Counted from the first letter of the stretch, positions 15,999 through 25,598 are shown. The stretch: 49,017 nucleotides of DNA from Curvivirga aplysinae (GCF_009711445.1 NZ_SMMC01000204.1:1-49017); one strand, 5' to 3'. Notes: generated from the sequence alone by a model not told the origin. A program made the numbers and translations.

Positions 15999-18900
15999 AT
16001 GAAGTTAGAATCCGTATCCCTTGCTGATAAATATGAGCTACAAGAAGGCCGCGTCTACATGACCGGGACCCAGGCTTTGATTCGTTTACCTCTCATGCAA
16101 CGTCAACGTGACTTGGCTGCGGGGCTAAACACAGCTGGATTTATTTCAGGATATCGTGGTTCGCCACTTGGCGCAGTTGACCAACAATTATGGTCTGCAC
16201 GAAAATATCTTGAAGAAAACCAAATCCAGTTCCAACCGGGTGTCAATGAAGAGCTCGCAGCAACAACCGTCTGGGGATCACAACAGTCTCAATTGTTTAA
16301 TGATAGCGAAGTCGATGGTATTTTTGGCATGTGGTACGGTAAAGGTCCGGGTGTTGATCGTACAGGCGATGTTTTCAAACACGCCAATGCAGCGGGCACA
16401 TCCAAACATGGTGGTGTGTTAGTTCTCGCTGGTGATGATCATAACTGTAAGTCGTCCACTTTACCTCATCAAACCGAATATGCCTTTATGGATGCCTGTA
16501 TCCCTGTCCTTTATCCTGCTGGTGTACAGGAATTTTTGGATCTTGGTGTACACGGTATCGAAATGTCTCGCTTCTCCGGTTGTTGGACAGCTTTCAAAGT
16601 TTTGGCTGATAATATCGAAACTTCTGCCAGTGTTTATGTATCCCCAGATCGTATTAAACCGATTATTCCAACAGATTTTGAAATGCCTGAAGGTGGCTTG
16701 AATATTCGTATTCCACATACACCACTAGAACAGGAACATTTACTTCATAAATATAAACTATATGCGGCATTAGCTTATTGTAAGGCGAATAAACTCAACA
16801 AAACTATGGTTGAAAGTCCGAAACGTCGTCTTGGCATCATCACCGCAGGTAAAACATATTTAGATGTTCGTCAGGCTTTAGAAGACCTACAAATTACAGA
16901 AGAATATGCAAAAGAAATCGGTATCTCTATCTATAAAGTTGGTATGGTTTGGCCGTTAGAGCGCGATGGTATTCGTGAATTTGCCGAAGGGCATGAAGAA
17001 ATCATTGTGATTGAAGAAAAACGCGCCCTTCTTGAAAATCAGATCAAAGAACAGTTATATAATTGGAACGAAGCTGTGCGTCCCCGTGTGGTTGGTAAGT
17101 TTGATGAAAATCAGGAATGGATTTTACCATCAACCAGTGACCTGACCCCTGCCCGCATCGCACGCGTGATTGTAGACCGCCTACGTAAAATGAAAGGTGG
17201 AACAACATCCGAAATGGAATCTCACTTCGGTAATCGTCTTGCTTTTCTTGATGATAAAGAAAAAGAACTCAATAAACGCACGGCGTCTGTCACACGCATT
17301 CCTTATTTCTGTTCTGGTTGCCCACATAATACATCGACAAAAGTACCTGAAGGCTCTCGTGCGCTAGCGGGTATTGGATGCCACTATATGGCCAGCTGGA
17401 TGGATCGTGAAACACATACATTCACTCAAATGGGCGGTGAAGGCACACCATGGATTGGGCAGGCGAAATTCTCAAAAACCAAACATGTCTTTGCTAATCT
17501 TGGAGACGGCACCTATTTCCACTCCGGCATTTTAGCTGTACGTCAATCCATCGCGGCTGGAGTGAATATAACCTACAAAATCCTTTATAATGATGCTGTT
17601 GCTATGACAGGTGGACAACCAATTGATGGTGTCATTACATCAGGCGATATTGCCCATCAGGTAAAGGCTGAGGGTGCAAAAAAAGTCGTTGTTGTCACGG
17701 ATGAGCCTGAAAAATATACAGTCCCGGGCTTCTTCCCGGCTGGCACCGAGATTTTCCACCGTCACGATCTGGATCATGTGCAAAAAATGTTACGTGATAT
17801 CGAAGGCGTCACCGTCATGGTCTATGATCAGACCTGTGCATCGGAAAAACGTCGTCGTCGTAAACGTGGCACCTATCCAGATCCTGCTAAACGCGCTTTT
17901 ATCAATGAGGCCGTTTGTGAAGGTTGTGGTGATTGTGGTGAAGTTTCCAACTGCGTCTCTGTGACACCAAAAGAAACAGCTTTTGGTCGTAAACGTGTGA
18001 TTGATCAATCTGGATGCAATAAAGACTTTTCTTGCGTAGATGGTTTCTGCCCAAGCTTTGTAACAGTACATGGCGGAAAACCACGTAAAGGTAAAGGCGC
18101 AAGCGATGGTGCCGTTGCCAAAGCAGGTGTGAGTGATATCTTCGAAACGCTACCTGCCCCAAAAATACCGGTTATCGAAGATCCATATGGTATCTTAATC
18201 ACAGGTGTTGGTGGTACAGGAGTTGTTACAATTGGCGCCCTTCTTGGTATGGCGGCACATCTTGAAGGCAAAGGTTGTTCCGTACTTGATATGGCGGGAT
18301 TGGCACAAAAAGGTGGTTCTGTGACCAGCCATATTCAAATCGCCAATACACCAGAAGATATCAATGCAGTGCGTATTGCAGCTGGTGGTGCCAAACTGGT
18401 TCTTGGCTGTGATATGATTACCGCGTCCAATTTTGACGCCATGTCAAAAACAGAACGCGATCACACAAAAGCCATTATCAATACACATGAATCTGTGACG
18501 GGTGAATTCACCAAAAATGCTGACTTCACGATTCCAACTTCTGAGATCAAGAATATCATCAGTGATGGTGTTGGTAAGAAGAATGCTCATTTTGTAGAAG
18601 CAACCGCCATTGCAACGGCATTGATGGGGGATTCCATTGCCAGCAACATGTTTATGTTGGGCTATGCCTTCCAAAATGGCTTCATTCCTGTGTCGGAAGA
18701 AGCAATTATACGAGCAATCGAACTAAACGGTGTTGCAATCAAAGCCAATCAGAAAGCCTTCTTATGGGGACGCCGCGCGGCGCATAACCTTGATGCTATC
18801 AAGAAGATCATTGGTGAACGCAAAGCCGATCCAAGAGCTACACAAAAGGCCTTCCCTCAAACAGCTGAAGAAATCATCGCACATCGTATGGCAGATCTAA

Positions 18901-19520
18901 CTGCATATCAAAATAGTAAATATGCAAATATGTATGAAGGATTTGTTCGCAAAGTCCAGAAAGCAGAAAAATCTGTCATAGGTAATATTACGGAAGAGCT
19001 AACTGTAGCGGTTGCAAAGTATTTATATAAGCTGATGGCTTATAAAGATGAATATGAAGTTGCACGTTTATATACAGATGGACGTTTCATGAAGCAGCTC
19101 AACGAAGCATTCGAAGGTGATTTCAAAGTTAAAATTCATTTGGCGCCACCGTCAACGGCAGAAGTTGACCCAAATACAGGTAAGCCGAAAAAACGTGAAT
19201 ATGGCCCATGGATGTTAAATGTAATGAAAGTATTACCTTTATTCAAAGGATTACGCGGCACCAAACTTGATCCATTTGGTCGAAATGAAGAACGTAAAAT
19301 CGAACGTCGCTTGATCAAAGAATATCAAGATATGCTTGATATGATTGTAAGCAATCTAAACAAAGACAATCACGCAACCGCAGTTGCTTTGGCCACATTA
19401 CCTGAACATATTCGTGGATATGGTCACGTCAAAGACAAACATTTGGCAGATGTGGAAGCAAATAAACAAGTGCTATTAGCACAGTTTAAAAACCCGTCTC
19501 CCGCAATAGCAGCAGAATAA
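15999..19520 (+). CDS. Indolepyruvate:ferredoxin oxidoreductase, fused single-chain type
   Basis: 1173 residues from the ATG at 15999, chosen because GGGAGAG lies just upstream; an ATG at 15957 has no such site. It oxidatively decarboxylates aryl or branched 2-oxo acids to acyl-CoA with ferredoxin and thiamine diphosphate. Order of parts: N-terminal pyrimidine-binding IorA-like region (GFISGYRGSPLGAVDQQLW), TPP-phosphate region (FANLGDGTYFHSGILAVRQS and NDAVAMTGGQ), a cysteine-rich ferredoxin-like segment near residues 638-690 (CEGCGDCGEVSNC, SGCNKDFSCVDGFCPS), and the IorB-like gamma domain from about residue 735 (GVGGTGVVTIGALLGMAA). This one-chain form is common in alphaproteobacteria and burkholderias. 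Single gene. Confidence 0.95.
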   Translation: MKLESVSLADKYELQEGRVYMTGTQALIRLPLMQRQRDLAAGLNTAGFISGYRGSPLGAVDQQLWSARKYLEENQIQFQPGVNEELAATTVWGSQQSQLFNDSEVDGIFGMWYGKGPGVDRTGDVFKHANAAGTSKHGGVLVLAGDDHNCKSSTLPHQTEYAFMDACIPVLYPAGVQEFLDLGVHGIEMSRFSGCWTAFKVLADNIETSASVYVSPDRIKPIIPTDFEMPEGGLNIRIPHTPLEQEHLLHKYKLYAALAYCKANKLNKTMVESPKRRLGIITAGKTYLDVRQALEDLQITEEYAKEIGISIYKVGMVWPLERDGIREFAEGHEEIIVIEEKRALLENQIKEQLYNWNEAVRPRVVGKFDENQEWILPSTSDLTPARIARVIVDRLRKMKGGTTSEMESHFGNRLAFLDDKEKELNKRTASVTRIPYFCSGCPHNTSTKVPEGSRALAGIGCHYMASWMDRETHTFTQMGGEGTPWIGQAKFSKTKHVFANLGDGTYFHSGILAVRQSIAAGVNITYKILYNDAVAMTGGQPIDGVITSGDIAHQVKAEGAKKVVVVTDEPEKYTVPGFFPAGTEIFHRHDLDHVQKMLRDIEGVTVMVYDQTCASEKRRRRKRGTYPDPAKRAFINEAVCEGCGDCGEVSNCVSVTPKETAFGRKRVIDQSGCNKDFSCVDGFCPSFVTVHGGKPRKGKGASDGAVAKAGVSDIFETLPAPKIPVIEDPYGILITGVGGTGVVTIGALLGMAAHLEGKGCSVLDMAGLAQKGGSVTSHIQIANTPEDINAVRIAAGGAKLVLGCDMITASNFDAMSKTERDHTKAIINTHESVTGEFTKNADFTIPTSEIKNIISDGVGKKNAHFVEATAIATALMGDSIASNMFMLGYAFQNGFIPVSEEAIIRAIELNGVAIKANQKAFLWGRRAAHNLDAIKKIIGERKADPRATQKAFPQTAEEIIAHRMADLTAYQNSKYANMYEGFVRKVQKAEKSVIGNITEELTVAVAKYLYKLMAYKDEYEVARLYTDGRFMKQLNEAFEGDFKVKIHLAPPSTAEVDPNTGKPKKREYGPWMLNVMKVLPLFKGLRGTKLDPFGRNEERKIERRLIKEYQDMLDMIVSNLNKDNHATAVALATLPEHIRGYGHVKDKHLADVEANKQVLLAQFKNPSPAIAAE

Positions 19521-19523
19521 AAA

Positions 19524-19553
19524 CAAAAGCCCGCCGAAATGGCGGGCTATTTA
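19524..19553. terminator. Bidirectional terminator
   Basis: AGCCCGCC (19528-19535) pairs with GGCGGGCT (19541-19548) around GAAAT. On the minus strand it is followed by TTTGTTTTT, a good U-tract for the convergent GapR-like gene; the plus-strand tract is weaker. Confidence 0.85.
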
Positions 19554-19579
19554 CTGGTCGTATTTGATTATAAATCAGC

Positions 19580-19969
19580 TTACATGCCAATCGCAGACAT
19601 ATAAGTTTCAAGTAATGCTTCTTGTTCAGCACGATCGGCGTCATCCATTTTGCGGATTTTTAAAATCTGACGCATGATCTTTACATCAAAACCATCTGAT
19701 TTTGCTTCAGCAAAAACTTCCTTCATATCATCCATAATGCCCTTTTTCTCTTCTTCAAGGCGCTCGATACGCTCAATAAAGCTGCGCAAGCGTGCCCCTG
19801 TCGCACCACCTGGACCACGGTCATGATGTGTTTGTTCAGACGAAATTGCCGCAGCATAATCTACAGAACCTGTATCAGCCGGAATACCTTGCATTGGTGC
19901 CGTTACTGGTTCAGATACTTCTGCTTCCATTTCGGCATCCATTTCCATTTCATCATCCATATCAGACAT
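19580..19969 (-). CDS. GapR-family DNA-binding protein (DUF2312)
   Basis: 129 residues from the ATG at 19969, preceded by GAGAAGGGA. The C-terminal part (about residues 57-127: [20 protein letters not shown], then [20 protein letters not shown], then QILKIRKMD) is the DUF2312/GapR domain. In Caulobacter, GapR binds overtwisted AT-rich DNA ahead of replication forks. Here the domain follows an extra N-terminal stretch of about 55 residues that is very acidic and Met-rich ([18 protein letters not shown]), longer than the compact GapR. That tail may tune DNA binding, which is inference. Divergent from hemN. Confidence 0.88.
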   Translation of the reverse strand: MSDMDDEMEMDAEMEAEVSEPVTAPMQGIPADTGSVDYAAAISSEQTHHDRGPGGATGARLRSFIERIERLEEEKKGIMDDMKEVFAEAKSDGFDVKIMRQILKIRKMDDADRAEQEALLETYMSAIGM

Positions 19970-20098
19970 GAAAATCCCTTCTCTCAATTTAATGAAATCT
20001 TATTTACCACTCTTAGAAAAATTCTGCCGCACAAGATAGTGGGATGCAGCGGAGCTTTCAACGCTTTTAAGAAGAAAGTTGAAAAACTGTGTTTTTGA

Positions 20099-20112
20099 TT
20101 GATCAATATCAA
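20099..20112 (+). promoter_or_regulatory. Perfect FNR/FixK-type box upstream of hemN
   Basis: TTGATCAATATCAA matches the FNR consensus TTGAT-N4-ATCAA exactly. Its centre is at 20105.5, so a class II start site (-41.5) would fall near 20147, one base before the preferred hemN ATG. A -10-like TATGCT lies at 20138-20143. It could also act on the divergent GapR-like gene 130 nt away. Confidence 0.75.
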
Positions 20113-20147
20113 TGAAATTTATGAAAAAGATCATCAATATGCTTCTC

Positions 20148-21518
20148 ATGCTAACAAAAGATGAATTACTCAAAAAATATTCTGCACCGGTACCGCGCTA
20201 TACAAGTTACCCAACCTCACCTCATTTCAAAAGTGACGTGACGAGCGAGGTATATGAAGAGTGGATCGCGACTATTCCTTCCGATGAAGGGTTATCCCTC
20301 TATTTCCACATTCCATTTTGTGACACATTATGCTGGTTTTGTGGCTGTCATACCAAAATCACCCGACGTTATGAGCCGGTACAAAAATATCTAAAATATC
20401 TATTCCGTGAAATTGAACTGGTTGCACAAAAGTTTAAAGAAAGTCATGGCAATAAAAAGCATCCGGTCAAACATATCCACTGGGGTGGCGGCAGCCCGAC
20501 GATCCTTGAGCCTTCCGACATCATAAAATTGGCAAATCATATCTTTGAAAATTTCGCGGTTTTACCAGATGCCGAATTTGCTGTTGAGATTGATCCACGT
20601 GGTATGACGATAGAAGCTGTTCGTGCACTGGCTGATGCAGGCGTTACCCGTGCAAGCCTTGGCATTCAAGATATGACAGAGAAAGTCCAAAAAGCCATTA
20701 ACCGTATCCAGCCCTATGACGAAACCAAAGCGGTTGTCGAATTACTTAGATCCGAAGGTATCACTGACATTAACTTTGACCTGATTTATGGTTTGCCGCA
20801 TCAGGACTTAGATTGTATCCGCGCAAATGTGGACGCTGTGAAAGCCTTGAAACCAACACGTTTAGCTTTATTTGGCTATGCCCATGTGCCTTGGATGAAA
20901 ACCCATATGAAGATGATCCCGGAAGAGGCACTTCCTTCTTCAGAAGAACGTATGAAACAACAGCAACTTGCCACAGAACTGTTATGTGAAGCTGGCTATC
21001 GTGCAATCGGTCTTGATCATTTTGCCTTACCAGATGATCCGCTTTCTTTGGCTGTGGAAGAAAATCGTCTTACGCGTAATTTTCAGGGCTATACAGATGA
21101 CGAGGCAGAAACATTGATTGGTATGGGCGTTTCGTCAATTGGGGTAAGTGATGCAGGTTATATCCAGAACTTCCCCGACATGCGCAGTTATGTGCGTGCA
21201 ATCGACGCCAATAAATTGCCCGTGGCTAAAGGGGTCGCAACAACGAGCAATGATCGAATGCGACGCACCGCTATCCAGCATGTTATGTGTCGATATGAAG
21301 TAAAATTAGATGACATTGCCCATCAATATGGTGCGGCCGATAATCTTGCGCAAACAATTGGTCCAAGATTGGCAGAATTCGAAGCAGACGGTTTAATCTC
21401 TCGCGAAGGAAAAACAATCAAAGTAACTGAGGAAGGCAAACCTTTTGTCAGAGCTGTTGCCGCTCTTTTTGACGAATATCTGGAGACAGGTAAAGGAAAA
21501 CATTCTCAGGCCGTTTAA
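20148..21518 (+). CDS. hemN: Oxygen-independent coproporphyrinogen III oxidase HemN
   Basis: 456 residues from the ATG at 20148. This start gives the usual HemN length and aligns with the family beginning (LLKKYSAPVPRYTSYPTSPHF); the longest frame starts at 20112 inside the FNR box. A radical-SAM enzyme converting coproporphyrinogen III to protoporphyrinogen IX without oxygen. Cys58, Cys62 and Cys65 form the CxxxCxxC cluster site, with the extra HemN Cys67 (PFCDTLCWFCGC). HIHWGGGSPT and the FDLIYGLPHQ segment are also typical. The perfect FNR box predicts induction at low oxygen. The RBS is poor, so a leaderless or very short leader is possible. Confidence 0.95.
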   Translation: MLTKDELLKKYSAPVPRYTSYPTSPHFKSDVTSEVYEEWIATIPSDEGLSLYFHIPFCDTLCWFCGCHTKITRRYEPVQKYLKYLFREIELVAQKFKESHGNKKHPVKHIHWGGGSPTILEPSDIIKLANHIFENFAVLPDAEFAVEIDPRGMTIEAVRALADAGVTRASLGIQDMTEKVQKAINRIQPYDETKAVVELLRSEGITDINFDLIYGLPHQDLDCIRANVDAVKALKPTRLALFGYAHVPWMKTHMKMIPEEALPSSEERMKQQQLATELLCEAGYRAIGLDHFALPDDPLSLAVEENRLTRNFQGYTDDEAETLIGMGVSSIGVSDAGYIQNFPDMRSYVRAIDANKLPVAKGVATTSNDRMRRTAIQHVMCRYEVKLDDIAHQYGAADNLAQTIGPRLAEFEADGLISREGKTIKVTEEGKPFVRAVAALFDEYLETGKGKHSQAV

Positions 21519-21530
21519 TCAGCCTGAGAA
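21503..21530. terminator. Perfect 9-bp hairpin across the hemN stop codon
   Basis: TTCTCAGGC (21503-21511) pairs with GCCTGAGAA (21522-21530); the hemN TAA lies in the loop. There is no strong T-tract, but position between convergent genes suggests a terminator or 3'-end stabiliser. Confidence 0.5.
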
Positions 21531-21542
21531 CACCCTAGCATC

Positions 21543-21839
21543 CTAGTGATTTGAATGTCTCTCCGCAAATTTTGCTTTTTGCTCTGCGGTGGCTTCCGTT
21601 TGATACTTAGCCTTCCATTCACCATATGGCATACCATAGACAACTTCACGGGCTTGATCATAATCTAAATCAACACCCTTTTCTTCTGCTGCGGCCAAAT
21701 ACCATTTGGATAAACAGTTACGGCAAAAGCCAGCCAAATTCATCACATCGATATTTTGCACATCGGTACGTTCCTGGAAATGTGCAACCATTCGTCTGAA
21801 AGCTGCGGCTTCTAGTTCTAATTTTGTTTGTTCATCCAT
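21543..21839 (-). CDS. DUF1244 domain-containing protein
   Basis: 98 residues covering the whole DUF1244 domain: VAHFQERTDVQNIDVMNLAG, then FCRNCLSKWYLAAAEEKGVD, DYDQAREVVYGMPYGEWKAK and a tail ending in HSNH. The CRNC pair and the C-terminal His may bind a metal; function of the family is not known. GGAGCAAGATT precedes the ATG. It follows the YbdK-type ligase gene by 24 nt on the same strand and is probably the last gene of a three-gene operon. Confidence 0.9.
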   Translation of the reverse strand: MDEQTKLELEAAAFRRMVAHFQERTDVQNIDVMNLAGFCRNCLSKWYLAAAEEKGVDLDYDQAREVVYGMPYGEWKAKYQTEATAEQKAKFAERHSNH

Positions 21840-21863
21840 AATCTTGCTCCATAAACTAAGACA

Positions 21864-23015
21864 TTATAGTCCCGTCGTTGTTTCCTTAATCAACCAATCT
21901 ACAACAGCATGTAACGCATGTTCTTCTGAAGCGCCAGATGCGATTGCTTCATCATACACACGCACTTGGTTTTGCGCACTTGTGCCGCGTTCAAGGATAG
22001 TTCTCGCATGTGCAACTTCCGCGACGCAGCCAAGACGCTCCTGATCTTCTTTTGTCAGATCAATCATTTCTTCTAAAAGTTCTGAGTAAGAGATAATCTC
22101 TCCGCGGCCAAAATCAATAAGCCCTTTAGCATGACCATATCTTTGCGCACGCCATCTGTTTTCATTCACCAACATTTTATTATAGATACGCCAGCGCTGA
22201 TTATTCTTGCGAAGGCGCTGTAACATGGAAATAAGGGAGGCATAAAGTGCTGCAATTGCCACACCATCGTCAAGGCGGGTGCAAATATCAGCCAATCGCA
22301 TTTCTAAGGTTGGAAAACGACAATGAGGGCGTATATCCCACCAAAGTTTAGAACCATCTTCAATAACGCCCGCATCAACCAACACATTTAAATGGTTTTG
22401 ATATTCTGCCCAACTCTCAAATTTTTCAGGCAATCCCGTCCGTGGCAACTCATCAAAAACCGCAATACGATAGCTAGAAAGTCCAGTATTGCGTCCACGC
22501 CAAAACGGCGATGACCCACTTAGCGCCAATAAGTGAGGTAAGAAATAACTGATCTGATTCATCAAATCGATGCGATGTTCATCTTTTTCGATACCGACAT
22601 GGACATGCATACCACATATGACCAAACGTTGGCCTACAGACTGTAAATCCGCCGCCAGCGCCTTATATCTTTCCTTATCCGTATGTTGCACAGATTGCCA
22701 ATTTGCCATCGGATGTGTAGATGCAGCGATTGGTGCAAGTCCATGATTAGAGGCCGCTTGCGCCACAGCCTTTCGCATAATCACCAGTTTTTCTCGCGCT
22801 TCAGAAGCAGAATGACAAACCGAAGTCCCTATTTCCACTTGAGCCTTTAAAAACTCAGGTGTTGCAAAACCAACATCATCAGAAACACTAGCCTGAACTT
22901 CCTCAATGACTGCCTCCTGAACCTTGGCATCTTCAGTCAAATTTCGGGTTTCTGGATCAACTAAAAGATATTCTTCTTCAATACCTAATGTAATCGGCGA
23001 CCTATCTTCAATCAT
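21864..23015 (-). CDS. Carboxylate-amine ligase, GCS2/YbdK family
   Basis: 383 residues. Member of the glutamate-cysteine ligase 2 family, which joins the gamma-carboxyl of glutamate or another acid to an amine using ATP. Seen: TLGIEEEYLLVDPETRNL near the start (catalytic Glu cluster), ICGMHVHVGIEKDE, SSPFWRGRNTGLSSYR, and WWDIRPHCRFPTLEMRLAD. YbdK-type proteins have weak ligase activity in vitro and their true substrates are unknown. AAGGGGA lies before the start. It sits 15 nt after an N-formylglutamate amidohydrolase gene, a pairing that suggests a joint role in amide or gamma-glutamyl metabolism (inference). Confidence 0.92.
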   Translation of the reverse strand: MIEDRSPITLGIEEEYLLVDPETRNLTEDAKVQEAVIEEVQASVSDDVGFATPEFLKAQVEIGTSVCHSASEAREKLVIMRKAVAQAASNHGLAPIAASTHPMANWQSVQHTDKERYKALAADLQSVGQRLVICGMHVHVGIEKDEHRIDLMNQISYFLPHLLALSGSSPFWRGRNTGLSSYRIAVFDELPRTGLPEKFESWAEYQNHLNVLVDAGVIEDGSKLWWDIRPHCRFPTLEMRLADICTRLDDGVAIAALYASLISMLQRLRKNNQRWRIYNKMLVNENRWRAQRYGHAKGLIDFGRGEIISYSELLEEMIDLTKEDQERLGCVAEVAHARTILERGTSAQNQVRVYDEAIASGASEEHALHAVVDWLIKETTTGL

Positions 23016-23030
23016 AGCACATCCCCTTCC

Positions 23031-23840
23031 CTAGAAAGCGGTATATAGATCTTTATCTGCTAAAACGACGGCGAATGCTTTACGCAGAATTTCTGCGTAT
23101 TTCTTCTGTCCAGCCTCATCAGCAATTAAATCTTGTCGCACTTCTAGTAATACATTTGGCATGCCACGAGGCACCGCATGATTTTCAACTGTATATCCAT
23201 AAGGATCCCAACCAGAATATGGCTTATTATCACCAATCATTAAATCTGGATTTTGTTCTTCAAGTACGGCGATTAAAGCTTCACCAACACGACGATCATG
23301 ATTGGTTAATACACCTATATGCCAAGGGCGTTTTTGCCCATGCATTTCATCTGTACAACTATGTACTGAAATCATAATTGGCATTTGATCATTTGTGGTT
23401 TTCGCATCGACAATTGCGGCTAATCGATTGTGATATGGCCAATATAATTCTTCCTGGCGCGCCGTTTTATCTTCACAAGTAACGCGTCTATTTTTAGGAA
23501 TAATAACGCCATCACTAATGGCCCTAATGCTTGTAAAATCATCTACGGGTCGATTGATATCTATAACCAATCGGGAATACCCAGAAAAAATCGCTGGTGC
23601 ATCAAAAGCTTCCGACAAGATTTCAGCAATCGGTGCGGCACCAATATCATATCCCATATGTTGATTTAAAATTGACTGATCCAGCCCTAGACTCTCAAGT
23701 GATTTAGGTACATCGTTACTGGCATGATCACAGGTAATAATCAAAGATGCAGAGCCTTTCTCATTAACTAAATGAACCGCGGCACCATCCTGATCTGTAA
23801 GTAAATTTTTCGTATTCTGCATAGGGGAAACTATATCCAT
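23031..23840 (-). CDS. N-formylglutamate amidohydrolase family protein
   Basis: About 269 residues from the ATG at 23840, chosen because GAGGA is just upstream; the frame extends to 23882. A zinc-dependent hydrolase of the HutG/N-formylglutamate amidohydrolase fold: LIITCDHASNDVPKSL near the start, GYSRLVIDINRPVDD, ISVHSCTDEMHGQKRPWHIG, and VLLEVRQDLIADEAGQ. No histidine utilisation genes are near, so cleavage of N-formylglutamate in that pathway is not supported by context. First gene of a unit with the YbdK-like ligase and DUF1244. Confidence 0.88.
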   Translation of the reverse strand: MDIVSPMQNTKNLLTDQDGAAVHLVNEKGSASLIITCDHASNDVPKSLESLGLDQSILNQHMGYDIGAAPIAEILSEAFDAPAIFSGYSRLVIDINRPVDDFTSIRAISDGVIIPKNRRVTCEDKTARQEELYWPYHNRLAAIVDAKTTNDQMPIMISVHSCTDEMHGQKRPWHIGVLTNHDRRVGEALIAVLEEQNPDLMIGDNKPYSGWDPYGYTVENHAVPRGMPNVLLEVRQDLIADEAGQKKYAEILRKAFAVVLADKDLYTAF

Positions 23841-23915
23841 TTTCCTCGATAGGAAAAGCGTAAAAGACGTAGTTATTTTCACGAGGATATTTGCAGATCA
23901 ACTTTCGTTTATTAC

Positions 23916-25523
23916 CTATCCGATCGCACGTAATTCTCGACGCATAATTTTACCCGTTGTCGTCATAGGTAATTCTTTGACAAAGGCAATTTCACGCGGT
24001 GATTCATGCGCAGCTAATCTTTGGCGTACAAATTGATTTATCTCGTCTTTGAGGTCATCACTACCAGCAACTTGATCTTGTAGAATGATGAAAGCCTTTA
24101 TGCGTTCGGTTCGGATAGGGTCAGGAATGCCAACAACACCGACCATTTTCACGGATGGATGCTTCAAAAGACAATCTTCAATTTCTCCGGGACCGACGCG
24201 ATAACCAGATGTGGTAATCACATCATCATCCCGTCCGATAAATTTCACATATCCCTGCTTATCTTTAAATCCTGTATCACCTGTAATCAGCCATTCACCT
24301 ATGAACTTGCCTTTGGTTGCCTCTGGGTTATTCCAATAGCCAAGAAACATGACCGGATCAGGGCTCTTTACTGCAATATTCCCTTCCGTTTCTGGCGGCA
24401 CAACATTGCCATTATCATCAATGATTTCAACTTGATGCCCCGGTACAGGCTTGCCAATAAATCCCGGATTTACAGGTAATGCGTGACTATTGCCACTGAC
24501 CACAAGATTGCATTCCGTTTGCCCATAAATTTCGGCAATAGTCAGACCAAATGTATCACGCCCCCATTGTAGTAATTCAGCCCCCATAGATTCCCCGCCA
24601 CTGATGATGGAACGCACAGAATAATCATGACGGGATTGAGGCTTTTCCACATTACGCATTAGTTTTAGTGCTGTTGGTGGAAAGAAAACATTGCGGATTT
24701 TGTGACGCGCTAATAGGGCGAAAGTATCTTCAGGATCAAACTTTTTGGCCCGATAAGCCACTACAGGTACGCCATGATGCAAGCTTGGCAGTAATACATC
24801 TAACAAACCGCCAATCCATGCCCAATCCGCAGGAGTCCAAGACACATCCCCTTCTTGGGGAAAGAAGCTATGCGCGGATTCAACACAAGGTAAATGGCCT
24901 AATAATGTGCGATGCGCATGTAAAGCCCCTTTGGGCTGACCTGTTGTACCAGAAGTAAAGATAATCAAGGCTGGATCATCAGCTTTCGTATTCACAGATG
25001 TGAAAGCTTCACTTTCTTTCTTGATAAAGCATTGCCAGTCAATAGCACCTTCTGCTGGACCATCTACAGAGATCACCAGTTTAAGATCCGGTAAGCTTTC
25101 ACGAATTTCGTTGAGCTTTTCCAACCCAACTTGATCAGTAACGATAACCTTCAACCCGCCAGCCTTAGCACGATATTCAATTGCCTCCGGTCCAAACAAA
25201 ACAAATAAGGGCACGGCAATGCAGCCACTTTTATATGTGGCAATATGTGAGACAACAGTTTCTGGGCGCTGTGGCAAAAGAATGCCTATTCGATCCCCTT
25301 TTTCAATTCCCTGTGCAGCCAAGGCATTAGCCAGTTTATTTGAAAGCTTTTTGAAATCACCAAAGCTATAATAATCAATACCTGCCTCGCCCTGATCAAA
25401 AATTAGGGCGGTGTCTTCTAGGTTTTGACGATCACAAATATCCACGCCGATATTATAAAACTCCGGAATATCCCAGGTAAACTTTTCATAAAGCAGATCA
25501 TAATTATCTTCTTTGGAAAGCAT
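23916..25523 (-). CDS. Acyl-CoA synthetase (AMP-forming)
   Basis: 535 residues. ANL enzyme of the acetyl/propionyl/medium-chain acyl-CoA synthetase type. The P-loop is canonical (FTSGTTGQPKGALHAHR), followed by DVSWTPADWAWIGGLLDVLL, EIYGQTECNLVV, WLITGDTGFKDKQGY, FIGRDDDVITTSGYRVGPGE and the catalytic-lysine end MTTTGKIMRREL. The DWAWIGG segment is like short- and medium-chain acid ligases and unlike long-chain FadD. GAGGAG precedes the ATG. HspQ is encoded 75 nt upstream on the same strand. Exact acid is not predictable by eye. Confidence 0.93.
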   Translation of the reverse strand: MLSKEDNYDLLYEKFTWDIPEFYNIGVDICDRQNLEDTALIFDQGEAGIDYYSFGDFKKLSNKLANALAAQGIEKGDRIGILLPQRPETVVSHIATYKSGCIAVPLFVLFGPEAIEYRAKAGGLKVIVTDQVGLEKLNEIRESLPDLKLVISVDGPAEGAIDWQCFIKKESEAFTSVNTKADDPALIIFTSGTTGQPKGALHAHRTLLGHLPCVESAHSFFPQEGDVSWTPADWAWIGGLLDVLLPSLHHGVPVVAYRAKKFDPEDTFALLARHKIRNVFFPPTALKLMRNVEKPQSRHDYSVRSIISGGESMGAELLQWGRDTFGLTIAEIYGQTECNLVVSGNSHALPVNPGFIGKPVPGHQVEIIDDNGNVVPPETEGNIAVKSPDPVMFLGYWNNPEATKGKFIGEWLITGDTGFKDKQGYVKFIGRDDDVITTSGYRVGPGEIEDCLLKHPSVKMVGVVGIPDPIRTERIKAFIILQDQVAGSDDLKDEINQFVRQRLAAHESPREIAFVKELPMTTTGKIMRRELRAIG

Positions 25524-25598
25524 AGGAACTGCTCCTCTGTCTGTATTCTTAATATCTATGGATTTTTATAACCAACTTAACGGCTAAGGATAAATGAT

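Noticed and set aside
23031-23840. hutG of histidine degradation
   Set aside because: Fold matches, but no other hut genes are nearby, so the pathway name is not supported.
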